Shown: positions 20,606-33,420 of the stretch, piece after piece
How the letters are laid out: every line of letters starts with the position of its first letter
How positions within the stretch are numbered: the stretch's first letter is position 1
NCBI RefSeq assembly: GCF_016086655.4
Contig: NC_052131.2
Location: 36,581,705-36,645,704, forward strand
From: Lepeophtheirus salmonis
Lineage: Eukaryota; Arthropoda; Copepoda; Siphonostomatoida; Caligidae
Direction: 5' to 3'
Length of the DNA: 64,000 nt
Program-made: the position numbers and the translations under genes
The notes under the pieces: model-generated
The model's input: only the letters and a program-made list of their open reading frames with translations
What the model was told of the DNA's origin: nothing
Database searches by the model: none

Positions 20606-23600
20606 ATTGATAAAATAATATGGAGTTTTTTTGTTTAACGCCTGGATCTTACAATGTTAAACCTCAAAGACTTTATGGATCATTTTTTTAATAACAAACA
20701 ATCATTTTGGAGGAAAACTATGAATAAACTTTTGCAAGTTTCTTTAATTTATCTAAAATAGCTATTTATTATACATTACTAAATATTGCTTATTTTAATG
20801 TAAGAGTTTAATTTCTCCTTTTTGTATATAAAAAGTTATTTTGTTGAACAAAATAACTTTTTTTTAAGTAAATGAATTTAGGGGCCACTCTAACGTACAC
20901 GCTTTGAAATGTGTACACACATAAATGAAAACTATGTACAACAATTATTATTAAAGACCCAAGCCGTTTCATATTTAAGTCATACATATATTAATCAGAG
21001 TGATGATAAGAGGGGTCAGCGGCCATGTCTGGAGACTTTTAGTTCTATGTGCTGCTGCATATGTAGGTTTCTATCTTTCTACTATTGAAGATAAAAGTAA
21101 TATTAAAATGTGTCTGATGATAAAATAGAAGGGAAATCTTCCTCTTTTTCTGTTTCTCGCCATGTCCAAATACTGTCCAAAAGAAATAAATAAATAAAAT
21201 GAGAGATAATATCACACAAAACTCATTTCCTTCGAATAAATCTTTATTTTTATTTTTTTGTGAAATCGGAAATGAAGGACACATTATATATATATATATA
21301 TATAGCACTTTTGATAAATGTAATAATATAAAAAAAGAGGATAGCGAAATAGACGTTAACGCAGAATTTTTAATAGATGACAGATGATGTAGTAAGATAT
21401 CCTATTATAGACGACTTGAACGAAAAAAGTCAAATAATATATTATTATATATTAAGACTCCGATCTTACGTCGTATTGTTTTTTTCATAATATATTTTTA
21501 TTCTACAAGGAATTCATTGAAATCCGAGGAATCCTTCCCCTTGAGACTTGATTAAAAGAATCTCTTTTATTTTTTCGTTAGAAAAAATAAAATGAAATAA
21601 TAAATATAAATATGAAAATTGTCAAATGATTTACCAAATATATAATTTGTGTATGTGCTTCTTCTTTGAGTATGTATGTATGTGGATGATAAACCTTATG
21701 ACCTTTTCTTTAAAAGAAAAAGAAAAATAGTGTCTATCAACATGTGTTTTTCTTCAAGAAGCATCATCAAATCTATGTAACTAATAACTAATAATAAGTC
21801 TTCTTTTCTTTCTTCGTCAAACGAATATTAAAAAAATATATAAAATATTGTTGTTTTTTTTACACTCCATGTATGTCTTTAATGACAAGAGTAGTTTACT
21901 TACATATACTTCTTTACTTGTCAAAGATACTTTGGACTTTGATTCTTTTTATTAGTATGATATTATTAGTACTATGATTATACACTAAAATATTGTACAT
22001 ATAATATGTATATACCTCCATAATTGAACTTTTATTCTACATACGTATGTGTACATAATGTATTAGGAGAGGTTACGTGATTTATTTTGTAAACACTTTA
22101 TAAACTAATCCATTCCCCTTCTTCCCTTTTAATTCTCCTTTTTTTCAAATTAAAAAAGGAAAAAAGGGAGGGAAAAATGACAGCCATCTTCATGTCACGT
22201 CCCAACCACCCAAAAGAGAAGGGCAAGAATAAACAAATCGGTTTTTTTAACAAAAAAAAATAAAAAATGAACCTCCTGAATTGTTCATTATTAGAGAGAC
22301 TTCAAAGCATTTCAAATAACTATATAAAATAAAAATCCATCCATCATCAAGACCACAAGAGAAGGAGAGAGTATCTCAGGGGACAAATCTATAAACCATC
22401 AAGTGACTGCAAATCTTTGCGTGGAGTACTCACTCGTGATGAAGGAGTGAGACTCTCGTCTACATAAACATTAATTGGTCCTTAAGAAAATACAAATTTT
22501 TGTAGGGAAAATAGAAACGTTGATGTGCTACAAAGATATTACAGTTTCCCCCTCTACTTACTCTATGAATTATGCATTTGTTTGTTCTGAAAGGAAGGGG
22601 AATGAATGGGTTTGTTCTGATTTGAAAAGTAATCACATAAAATGTGGAATTATGATGTTGGTTAGTGGTCAGGAAGAAGAGGGAGTCCCCCCCTAGCCAT
22701 TGCCATATGGATGGTTATTTATTTTATGGATATGGCTTAAACTTTACTTTGTTCCTTTATTGGTTCTTTCTATCATCTTTGGTTTGCTTAGTCATCTTGA
22801 CAATAAATGCACATCAAACTCAGCAAACCATGACTTAATGTACGAAACAAGGAAAAAGTAGGGAGAGAAGAGAATCAAAGAGAGGAAGTAGTTCTTTTAA
22901 GAACAATACGAAGGATTTTTTTTTTTTTTAAGTTTAATGAGTCTCTGAAGGAGGAAACGTTCCTGCTGATTCGAGTAAAATAATCTTCTTTCTCAATACA
23001 TCCTATGGTTGTACATAACATTTAAGTGGGGTTTTTTCCTTAGTAATTATACAAAATATTTACATAATATTTATTAATATATAGTCCCTCAATATAAAAA
23101 CAAACTGTAATGATTGTTCTCAAAATGGAGTCCGGAAAACGCTATTTCGCTCATTTCAAGCAATGAATTATTCTAATTAATAGATTCCAGGTCTCACAAA
23201 AAGTCCTTTATTAAGGGAAGAATTAGAAATGGATAGATTTGATTAAAAAGGGACCATGCGATTGGAGTCAAATTAAGTCTCCTAAATCATAAATCTAGAT
23301 TATAAACTCTAGTTAACATTCTTAGGTATCTCATTTTATCAAAGATATTTGAATACACAACCTATGAAATATTGGTTTGTAAGTATATGGTGTAAAAAAT
23401 AAATGGGGCATTTATCTTTTGGGGCCATTGGCCAGCCATTTTTGCGAAATTTTTATAGTTATCACAATATAACAATTCTGTCTTCTATAAAGAATTTTAA
23501 ATGTCATGCTTTTTGCAAAAAATTAATCAATTTATCTTTAAAAAAATAAAAATGGTTGTTTGTTCAAATTTTAGTATCAAACAATTTAATTCTAAAACCA

Positions 23601-23660
23601 TCTAACAAAGATGGAGCAACATAGTTCAATGGACAACACGCATGGGGAATATTATTATCT
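20606..23660. other. Long AT-rich spacer with one palindrome
   Basis: No gene is recognised. It holds the perfect palindrome at 20830-20862, a (TA)n run at about 21284-21304 and oligo-T/A tracts. A 73-codon frame at 22475-22696 has no recognisable family. Confidence 0.5.
20830..20862. other. Perfect 16-bp-stem palindrome followed by T run
   Basis: AAAAAGTTATTTTGTT, a single G, and then AACAAAATAACTTTTT form an uninterrupted inverted repeat with a one-base centre, followed by more Ts. In single strands it would fold into a tight hairpin. Its role is unknown. Confidence 0.7.
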
Positions 23661-23664
23661 TCAA

Positions 23665-24010
23665 GGTTAATAGAAATTAAAGGTTATACCACATTGCTTT
23701 TCCGACATATGTTGGACTTCCACCACGCTTTTCAATAGTGACGTCAAATAGTCTCATCGATACCAAGAGTAGCTATACATTGCCTTCCTTGACAGTTGAT
23801 GTTGGAGTAACGTTGTTATACTCTATGACGTCAACATCGGTCTCTCTTTCCTAGAAGTTTGTACGATACATCAAATTGAAAATTCTGGAAATCCCGATTA
23901 CATGATGGCATAACCTTGTATTTCTATTCACCTTGGTTCTCTTGAACTCATTGTGTGTAGGTTCAATATTGGGTTGCTTCCGGCGAAAAGTATATATGGA
24001 CATCAAAGAC
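23665..24010 (-). pseudogene. Unrecognised decayed reading frame
   Basis: On the minus strand one frame runs about 110 codons with only two internal TAG stops. It includes FRRKQPNIEPTHNEFKRTKV, then ERETDVDVIEYNNVTPTSTV and RLFDVTIEKRGGSPTYVGKA, ending at TAA. Its composition is more protein-like than the AT-rich flanks, and staying in frame across two stops suggests a decayed gene or mobile-element ORF. I recognise no family. It could also be chance. Confidence 0.35.
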
Positions 24011-25120
24011 CATTCTTAGATCCGATTGAGTAATTGTAGTACTATAATCTTTACTTATACTTAATCAGTGCAACTACATCTGACCAATTAAACAAACATT
24101 AAATAAAAGGCTTTTTGTCTCTTTTAAAAAAATAATCTGTCCAAAATGCCCAATGGCTCTACCTCTTCCCCCAAAAAGAGATTTGTAGGTGCCCCTGATT
24201 ACGTCTCTATTATATAGATTTGAACTTGCAAATACATTTCAGGACTGGGTGCTTGCATTTCCAATTTACACCCCTCCCTTACATAGGTAGCCCTTTTTTT
24301 TTTATTAAATCATCAAATATAATGTATGCATAATATATGTTGCGTGAATGCGGGGTAATAATGGACTCTCAATCCCTACTTTGTTAGTATAAAGGAAAAG
24401 GATGATTATTGATGTTATTTAACAAAAAAAAAATAGGTCATTTTAAATATTATGTAGGGTTATTTACACATATTTTACAAGTTCTCTTTTAATATTTTTT
24501 ATTGTTAGTAATATTATATTTATGTGGAATAAAGTCTTTCAGGTATGGAGACTCTGTCCATCCATGCTACTCCTCAATATAAAGGCTATAGCCCACCTTA
24601 CTACTACTAACAAAGCCGATTGTTATATTTCAAAACTAGAATGAATATTCGTCTCTCTCTTGTTGGGACAATAGGAAATCCATCTGCTCACATATTTTTT
24701 TTTTTTTTAAATAAAAAATGGGTTTCTTTTATAACATGACTCATTTCTTCAATATTTTTTTTTGTCATGGTAATCTCAGCTTTTTATTTTATGTAGTATG
24801 TTTAAAATAATACACGTTGTATGGGTTATTGCAGGTTGACAATCAGACATACATACATAAAGGAGACAAAGATATGTGTGTTCATAGCCTTAAATAAACA
24901 GAGCACCATAAAATTCTTTTTTATGTGCGATCCGACCTACCTTCCTACCTATTATTAATGCCCAACATTATAGATATGAATGTATGCATAGGTGTAAAAA
25001 ACCATAAATATCTCCCGTTCTCCCCTTTCCCCATAAAAATGCATTAAATGACAATTATTTGCAAGGGGGATGGAGGGGTAATAGTTATCAGTCTTTCTTT
25101 AGATACATCATATGTTTCAT
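24011..25120. other. Spacer, no gene seen
   Basis: AT-rich. No coding or family repeat is recognised. Confidence 0.5.
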
Positions 25121-25122
25121 AC

Positions 25123-25290
25123 AGTGCAGGGCTTCTCAGCTCCTCTTACACTGAGACTCACATTTCAGCATGCAGGGCCAAAAGAACGTTTTCATATTAC
25201 TGGGCCAACCGTTATTATTTACCTATTTTAACACACAAAGTATTGAAGTCCATTGCAGTATCCTGGGTGAAAACAAGGAGGAAACAAGTT
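25123..25290 (+). repeat. Possible hAT-like terminus
   Basis: CAGGGCTTCTCAGCTCCTCT resembles a hAT-type end (CAGTGGTTCTCAGCTC). It lies just left of a Tc1/mariner remnant. The opposite end is not found. The 82-codon frame over it is probably not a gene. Confidence 0.3.
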
Positions 25291-25790
25291 AATTAACTGT
25301 TAATTATTGATTGAAACTGAAAAAAACAGCTTTTGTCAAGGTATTCACCCTAAAAATTGATTGTGAGCTCCAGGCGGAAGCTGCTGCAGACCTATTGGAG
25401 GTACTCTGAACTCATGGAGCCTTGTTGATAAAGGTCTTTAGGCTGCGGGTACAGTTATGGCGTATCCTGCAGGACTTGGACTCTACGTGCGCCAAGATGG
25501 AATAGTCTAAGGGATTGAGGTCTGGGCTCTACGGCAGCCCGAAGTGCATATTGGCCTGAAGCCAATCTTAGGTATTCTTTGTGGTGTGGAACACCCAAAG
25601 ACGGATTTGAACCATTGGAGGACATTGGTGTCCATAATTATTATGTACTCATCAGCTTTCAGCCTGTATCGTAAAGGGAATCACAGAGGATTCATATCCT
25701 TCCTGTTGTATGGTACCAGGCCTAACATCATCATTGAGGTAGGGCGTTTGCTGGGGGAGAATGTTTATGTTTATACAGGGTTGCCGAAAT
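25290..25790 (-). mobile_element. Tc1/mariner remnant, family L (C-terminal half)
   Basis: The minus strand carries the C-terminal half of a Tc1/mariner transposase. A TACAGGGTTGCCGAAATAAA motif at 25776 looks like a transposon terminus, but its orientation would start an element running right. It may therefore belong to a neighbouring insertion. No inverted pair could be confirmed. Confidence 0.55.
25330..25740 (-). pseudogene. Transposase catalytic half (family L), broken
   Basis: Minus-strand pieces: DEYIIIMDTNVLQWFKSVFG (frame-shifted), then VFHTTKNT-stop-DWLQANMHF, the region after the second Asp (QDGAPxHTxKxTQDWLxxN). Next is SPDLNPLDYSILAHVESKSC, the third-Asp block, with Asp kept. 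Then come RIRHNCTRSLKTFINKA and a decayed tail. The second-Asp segment is damaged and stops occur at several points. The nearest relative in the window by wording is family C. Confidence 0.75.
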
Positions 25791-27189
25791 AAATCCGAAC
25801 AAAATTCAAGAGTGTCTTTCTAAAATATTGTTGACTAGATGCTACAGTCCCTCCACCCCAGTGATGGGGTGCACATGGGGTGCATGAAGCGTTGTTTTTA
25901 TGTGATGGTGAAATACTTTAAGAACCTTGTATTCTTAATCTTAGGAGCACGGACCACTTGTCCATGGTAATTCAGCAATAGTCCTTTCTTTTATATTGTC
26001 TATCGATACAATCAAATGCTCAGTTATGAGTCAATAAGAGAATTAACATGATTAATTAATTTGATTTTAAATGGTGAATGATAGCTCCACATCAAGACCT
26101 GTGTCAGATTCAGGGACAGGTTGGGGCTGTGATTCAAGCTAGAGAGTCTTGGTTTGAGTGATTGATTTACTTCACTACGAACCCCTACAAAAGTTTTGTG
26201 AATTTCTGAACTTAATTTTGGGAAATAATTGCAATATAAATTATACTTCAACTCCCCACCCTGTATATACATATGAGGATATGCCTTAAGAGGCATCAAC
26301 ATCAATAATTAGTGAGTTAGTTTCTATGTATAAAGATCTAGAGTAATACATGTAAACAAAAAAACTAATGTCTTACAAAGAAGAAAATAAAGATTATTAT
26401 TAATAATAAGTACACATAACTCAATGTATATAAGTATATATTTATGTGTTATGTACATAGATTGGCAAACTTTTCTTTTGAAGATGTGACTTGTTTCTCC
26501 TTCCAAAAAAGTGAGAAAAAAAATAGTAAATGCATAAGACTGTGCAAAAAAACAACAAAAAATACAGTATTTTTTCTTTCGTTCTTTACTGAGTAGATTA
26601 TTTTTACATATATATACAGTATGGTTCCGAAATAGAGTCGCATTAGAAGAGATATATATATATACACATATATCACAAATTATTATTTCTATTGAAATGT
26701 GTATTAATTCTGTTTTACAGCTTTAATGTTGCCTTACAATCAAAGCTTTTTTTTGGAAATCAATGTTTTCTTTCAGTTAGGCAAATTTGACAAAAAAACA
26801 ATTTTTTTTTAGTTTTTTCCTACCGATTAATTGATGTTCATTTTTTCCTCATTTTCAAATGACAAATTTCCATTTTCAATCTCAATTCCTTTATTTAGTT
26901 TGTCTACAATCAGTTCCTAGTACACGTGCTTGCATTTATTAGCCTTGGATTGGATTGGATTGGGGTTGCAAACAGCAGGACCATAAATTGGAGTTAATAA
27001 TATTTGGCGATTTACTAACAATATTTTATTCTAGGGTTCTATCCAGCCCTCCCCCCCCCCTTAGTCACGGTCCTATCTACATTTGTCTCACTCAATATAT
27101 TTGCTCATGTTCTAATACTTATTGGAGAACCATCATCACTGACGCGCAGGCAGAACACACTAGTAGTTTGCCCATGATGCCATGAGGAA
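25791..27189. other. Spacer with tandem GGATT
   Basis: (GGATT)n at about 26946-26962 and a C run at about 27050-27060. TA microsatellites lie near 26600-26670. No gene was found. Confidence 0.5.
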
Positions 27190-27945
27190 GACTTGTGAAG
27201 ACTAGAAAATCCATAAACTCTAGTTTATGTACAAGTCGAGAAAATGACACTTGAACATGATCGATGAATTTCCATTCGCGCACTCCAAGTCGTTGGGTTT
27301 CTACAGGACCCCTGTCCATGCCTTCAGCAAGTCCAAAACGTTGGAAAGGAAAAAGGCATCTATCAAAAAGACCAAAATAGGCCCAAGGGAATTATAGAAA
27401 ATAGCCCAGGCCAATCCCCTCATGTCTATGAGTCCCTATGCAAGAGATCTCAGGATTTCACACAAGACTGTCACAAAAGAGCTATAAAAAAGTAGGTGGA
27501 AAGAACCTTGTGAAGGTAAAGAGAGATCCTTTTTGACCCCAGTAATGAAGAACCCCATCTCCTCCGTTACAAGACTCTTTTGAAATCTTTTTTCAATCTT
27601 TTGAAACCCCTATAGCCCTGATGCTAACCCTCTCGACTACACCATTTGCGTACATGTCGATGGGAAGGTGAGAAGTGTCCGTCATCCAAACACTGAGACC
27701 CTCAAAGCCACTGTCATGCAGCTCTAGGACGCCATGACAGAGGACTACATCTGCAGTGTGTGCCAGACCTTCTACTCCCACCACGAAACCATCATTAACA
27801 CTAAGGACTGCTACATAAATGATTAAAAAAGCTCCAACACACATCCATTATTTATCGTATTAATTTTGCTAAAAATATATTGTTAATTAATAAATTCCCT
27901 ATTGTTTAAGTTTATAATTCAAAGTGTTTGAATGATGCACCCGGT
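27190..27945 (+). mobile_element. Family A element, copy A5 (5' end lost)
   Basis: It starts within the leader (CTCTAGTTTATGTACAAGTC) and runs through the coding region to an abbreviated 3' end (AATGATGCACCCGGTA). The left inverted repeat is not found. It shares the A2/A9 internal deletion junction. Confidence 0.8.
27244..27826 (+). pseudogene. Transposase remnant in A5
   Basis: Begins MTLEHDR-like code at the expected ATG (GAAAATGACACTTGAAC). It has SKTLERKKASIKKTK, then 'AQANPLMSM', then a second HTH in pieces (ARDLRISHKTVTKEL), a stop, and RDPFLTPVMKNPISSVTRLF. After the shared deletion it continues with the block PDANPLDYTICVHVDGKVRS, holding the third catalytic Asp, then RHPNTETLKATVMQL and finally DCYIND-stop at 27826. 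Catalytic Asp one and two are missing. Confidence 0.75.
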
Positions 27946-27995
27946 ATTCTTAAATTGATGACGTATTAATTTAATGTTCTGGGCCACACTGTATA
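27946..27995 (-). repeat. Possible family K-type end
   Basis: The reverse complement reads TACAGTGTGGCCCAGAACAT, similar to the K right end TACAGGGTGGTCCAGTATTA. It directly follows A5, as K also hosts A2. It is a terminus fragment only. Confidence 0.4.
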
Positions 27996-30900
27996 TATAA
28001 TATATATATATCTAGGGAAATATTAATTATATCATTAATTATATAATAATAAAAGGAAGCTCTCTCCTTTAAAAAAAATTTAAAAAAAACTTGTTTTTTT
28101 AAGAAAATATTCCTGCTAATTAAACCCAAGAAGTGAAGAGAGAGAGAAGGAAGGAAGGACGAACGGACGGAAGATATGCCTAGCAGATGTGTCATCTTGA
28201 TTCTTTCTTACTTCTTATTCGTCTTCTCCTGCCTCATGATGAAGTTGATGATAGCAGAGCAAGTCATCATTAATATACATATAATGTATATTTCTTCTTC
28301 TAATCTATTTATATAAAAGACGAAGAAGAAGTTAAATCTACTACTGCTGAGGCAAGCAATATTCTCCTTCTTCTCCTCCTCCTGACGATGATTGCCTTAT
28401 TTATTTATTTATTCATTCAGCCTTCTATTTTTTAATCAAATAATTTCATATTATTTACAAAACATTAGAGACAAAATGATACAATATATTGTATACTTTT
28501 AATATTATGTATAACGTATACACAAAATAAATTGTAGGACTTTAGGTACATCACAATATTACCCAATACATATAATATTTGTTGTATCTCGCAACCTTTT
28601 CTTCTACAAAAATGAAAATAAAAATTAGATCAGGTCTTAAATCAGTTTGTAATTAGAAGTGCGTGGGGGCTCGATATTTGCAATTCGACTTTGACTTGAG
28701 TACATATTTTGATGACTTGGGACTTGATCACTCGATCAAAGACTCGAGAATGTATTGAAACTCCATATCTAAGAATCAAAAGCTATTTTGACCGAACCCA
28801 AGAAAAGCATTAATGGGTGTGCTGGATTATAGAGTTTTCGTTTTTCACTAGCAAATTTAATTTATGAAATGTTTTTACAAAAAAAAAAAATTAAATTTTT
28901 GCCCCCCTCCCATAATATAAGCTTAAGGATACCCTTGGGCATAAACTTGAAATGAGGCGCAAAAGTAGTCTGAGGACCCTATTAAGATATTTAAACTCGT
29001 GAGCAAAGACTTAAAACTCAACTTGGACTTTCTTTTCTTTACCCTAGTAATTAGTAAAATTTCCAACTGTTCTAAACCTATTTTTTTAATAATTATAGAA
29101 ACATATTGTACAATGCTTCCTTTAGCTAATTCTTAATTGTATTTATTTATATAACTGTTTGTACCAGATATTGTCTACAGGAGGAAAGGTACATCATCAA
29201 TAGGATTTACCTACCTTGATTTATTGGGGTTTTACACCTACGAGAAATTCCCAAGATACAATCATTTATAATTTAATTATTTCATTGAATAAGGTTACAT
29301 TATTCACAATGTTATATTAGTTGAACCTCGAAACCTTTCCTTCTACAAAAAGAGAAAGAAATTCAGGTCAAAAATCAGTTGGGAGTAATTAGTCAATTCT
29401 TTCCAACTGCTTTGAAAATATTCTTCAACAGTTAGTGTAAAATAATATTTATTCCCGAATTAACAACAGCAAATTCAAGCTCACTCAAGCAACAACGTTC
29501 AAAACATTCATAGTAACTCGCATAAAAACTAAAAAAATTCGATAGTTGACAAAATAATAATCATTATTTTTTTATGTGATAAGGTCATGTGGATTATATC
29601 AACATATCCTAGCATTCTTACCGCCATAGTGTTTCCGAGCGCTAATAACTAGCATGAATAATAGAAAAATTGATAGCTGACAAAAATGTATTATTTTTTT
29701 TTGAATAACAGATTAATTGGTTGATTTTTTTACAAATTAACTTGTAAGCTACGAGTAACAATATAATCAAAGAGAGTGGATCATCTCCCAAGATTTTTGA
29801 GAAATTACAATCTATAATTGTTCTTCTGACAATTTCCATACAAATTATTCTATTTGCGTTTTTTGATAATAATTTGTATTTTTTTAAAAAGGATAATGGC
29901 ACAGACCTTAAAATACATCAATTTAAATTAAAAATATTCATTGGGGGAGGGGGCGGGAAGAAATAACTTCTAGAAGGGTCACCTGCACTGGAAACCTTTG
30001 GGTTGTCGATAGTTTAAACTTTTAATCTTATTTTTTTGGGAAACATAATTGTTGATTTCGTTTTATTCTGTAAAAAAAATGGATCTTTTTTAGGGAAATT
30101 AAATGTTGGTAACATATATAATTAGTAACTTTTGGCAATTACCGATTTATACCAGATATATCGATGAGCTAATAATATATATTTCAGGGGCACTTACAAA
30201 AATTAGAGCACAGTATCAAATCAGAGGGTACTTTTTTGTTCGCACTTAAACTTAAATACCCAAGTAGTTACGTAAAATATATACAGAAATGATCATTTTA
30301 TTTTAAAATCAAAGCTTTGCGGTAAGGTTACATTACAATGTTACTAAAATTTGCAAAAAATACGTACATAAAACAGATCAAATTCATAGAATCGGATGTA
30401 AAAAAATAAGACAGTTACAATATAACTAAGATAATTTATGAAAATACTAAAAACTAACCTCAAATTTAAATTTTAGATTGTCTTAAAGCCCTTTTTAAAG
30501 CCTTTAAATGGTGTCTTGAAGTTGACAGAAGGTACTTAATTTCTTCTATATCCAAAGACCACAAATTATTCCCAAGAAACGGAACTTTAATAGAGAGTGT
30601 AGCATATCTTGCTGCTACACCAATAACTAAGCTCCTGAGGATCTAACACATCATTATTTGTTAATCTGTTTGCTATGAAGGTTTTTAGTAAAGAAAAAGT
30701 CTTAAGCCTTAGGTTCCAGAGGGGCACTTATAGGTAAGTAACTAAAAAACGTACATCATAAATGAGTCCTGCATCCCTTGGGCACATACGGGGTCGTACA
30801 TTTGTGCTTACATACCACATCATATCAAATTGTTATTGATTCTTCATATTCCTAGTATGTTCTGCCCTGCTCAATTAATTATATTTAAGCATGTCTCACC

Positions 30901-32814
30901 ATATGGGAGAGGTCACATTTTTTACGTTCTACATACATATGGCTGTACTTTTGACCCTTATGTGTGACATAGGTGCTTTTGAGTACGATTTGCTTATATA
31001 CTTATCTCTCTAAGTATGTTTATATGTTTATAAACAAATATGACTTTCTTTATAGTACTTTCTGGTTACAGAAACCTCCCCCCCCCCCACTGTGGACGCC
31101 CCTGTCATTCATGAAATCCCTAAGACAACACCAACAATAGATTGAGTCATCATTTTAATTGATTTGACCTTAAAAATTCAAAATAAACACAAATATAATA
31201 ATTCATTCCTTGTTTGAATTCATTTTCTTTGAAGCACCATTTATATATGTATATTATTATTCATAATTGTTTTTGTTATTCTTCTGAAGTAGGGATATTA
31301 CAGAGTATGATTATGGCTTCTAACTATTCATGCACATAGATCAAAAAGGGAAGACAGTGGGCAAAGGCATGCATCACAAAAAAAAAAGACATAAAAAAGT
31401 GTGAAAATAACTGGAGTGACTATTTATATAAATAAATACTAATAATCTTAATTGTTTTTGGGGGAATCATCGTTCTCTCTTTGTTTCTTTGCGCCTTTTT
31501 CTTAGGAACTCTTGATGATTCCTGTCACCAAGAGGGGGAAGTATGCGTCATGCACTTACTATAAGCCTCTTCCCCGTAATTTTTGATCCTTCCCACGCCC
31601 AAAAAAGAACATGAAATGACTCCTTTGATTAGCACCATTCACAAATATATATGAAAAAAAAAAAATCCTTTTTGGACTCGAAGGTTGTTCCATCTACGTT
31701 CAATATATAAATACGGTTGTATAATAGTCAAAAATCAATATTAAATTCGTCACACGACAAATTTCCCTCTCCTATTCCTGTCGTTCGCTTATTTGGAAGG
31801 GAAAGCGTGTCTCACCTTAATTATCCATTCTTTTCTCACTCCCCCTGACATACATACCTTCCTCTCCTCATTTTGTGGTCCGGGGGCGGCAATGAGGGTT
31901 GGATACATACGTCATATCATGTAGTTGATTATCATTAATAAAGTTAATCATGCAATAATTAGCGACACGGGAGTTTAAAACAAGGTTTGCAATAATGTAT
32001 GTAATTGTTGTACCCTGCGTTCTCAACTCTTTGGGAAGAGTTCTCTCCTACACTGAGCCTTGGATTTAAGGCTTCTTTCGTGGGAGAACATGCTGACCCT
32101 TATGTATGTATGTATAACGATGTTTAATCACGAAGGTAAGAGGGAAAAGGGAATTCACTTGGGGCTTTTATTTTTAATTCCTTGTGTATAGAATGTTGCT
32201 TTTTAGAGCCATTAATCATAATATTATGTATGTATTCAGGATATTAGAAATGATTGCTACAAGAACGATTAACCTTTCAAATTAAAAGTATTGATCTCGC
32301 ATGTATTTTAATTTCATGTGCGAGCAGAGAAACCACACGGCGTATTTATGGAAAAAATTAATTTTTTTTTTTTCAAAAAAATAATATGTAATAAGTAAAA
32401 TTATTCGTGTCTTTTCAAAAGTCCTTTTATTGATTTGACGGACGTCAAAAAAAGAAAAAAAAGAGCAAGAACATGCAATCAGTTAATAGCCATATAATTA
32501 TTAGGTTTAATCAGCTCAACATCACTAGTTGTATCCGACCACAATAAGAGTATACGCATCTTGTCATGTTTTTTCTCATTTTGTGTTTAATAGACTCACA
32601 ATGAATGTACTTTTGTTATGAAACAGATCCAAATAAGACTATATATATATATATATAATTTGGATATAGCTACATATTTGTTTGATGTTCCTGAGGAGGA
32701 CAGCAAGTATGCTTATCAATTAAATATAGTCTATATTTCCGTGACTTGATAATTAACGCGTCATAAATTGATAATACGTACGTACGTACAAGAGATATGA
32801 ATGTTAAAACAAGG
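27996..32814. other. Long spacer with repeat fragments, no gene seen
   Basis: 28665-29030 holds repeated 'GACTTGAGT / ACTCGATCAAAGACTCG' wording typical of a dispersed element. 28870-28925 and 31070-31105 are family G end fragments (the latter CTGTGGACGCCCCTG). The (TA)n run is at about 32639-32657 and (GTAC)n at 32776-32790. I see no convincing coding region. Confidence 0.5.
31070..31105. repeat. Family G end fragment
   Basis: A C run followed by CTGTGGACGCCCCTG, which is a bare family G terminus. Confidence 0.55.
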
Positions 32815-33420
32815 GGTAGGTTTGCCCGGCGTTACCCGGGACATAAAATAATTATAATTAATTGAGAGCTCTTCTGCTTAAAACAAAAAATAAAGACAGT
32901 AAAATTTTAAGAATTATTCTCGTGTTCGTGTAGGAACTCTTTTTTCACGAGATGAGAAAGTGGTTGCTTTATTCTGGGTCAGACGCCGAAGGGGCAGTCT
33001 CGCTCCCCCTTTCCTGAGATCAAGGACCCTCCTAATATCCTAAAATACGCCTCGGTTCTCATATTATACAGGTGAAGTGCCGGACCTCAAGACAGTTTAA
33101 AAACACCGCTGCTGCCTTTCTAAGCACCAAGAACCCCTTTTAATATGCTAGAATATACCCCTGTCCAGGGGTTGTCTATATGAGCTACTGGTCCCTGAAG
33201 CTGCTTAAATTTTTCAACCGCCAGTTGTCTGAGAATCAAAGAACCCTTCGAATATCTGATCTTAGATTGTAGAGGTTGAAGTTATAAAAAATGCGCTTTA
33301 AAGACCATTTCTGGACCCTTAACAAGCTAAAGAAAATTTTTGAGACAAATATATTCCTTGGTTTGGCCGTTATTGAAAGACAAACACACACAGACATTCA
33401 CATTTAATATATAGATAACT
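32815..33420. repeat. Dispersed element with CCGGCGTTACCCGG end and ~107-bp tandem core
   Basis: It opens with GTTTGCCCGGCGTTACCCGG, an imperfect GC-rich palindrome. It closes with TTGGTTTGGCCGTTATTGAA, then a CA-rich segment and TTTAATATATAGAT. Between them are about three repeats of a ~107-bp unit with matching landmarks at 33014 (CTGAGATCAAGGACCC), 33120 (CTAAGCACCAAGAACCC) and 33229 (CTGAGAATCAAAGAACCC). Elements with similar 'GCCCGGCGTT.CCCGGG' and 'ACACACACAGACATT' ends occur in other invertebrates, to my recollection. I cannot assign the class (SINE-like, Helitron-like or other). Confidence 0.55.

Noticed and set aside
23610..23690. tRNA-like A-box wording (TAGTTCAATGG) suggesting a tRNA or SINE head
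   Set aside because: No convincing B-box at the right distance, and the arms do not pair as a cloverleaf by eye.
25776..26266. Possible element between TACAGGGTTGCCG (25776) and CCCCACCCTGTA (near 26266)
   Set aside because: Only the outer ~8 bases match between the two ends, and the interior has no transposase wording.
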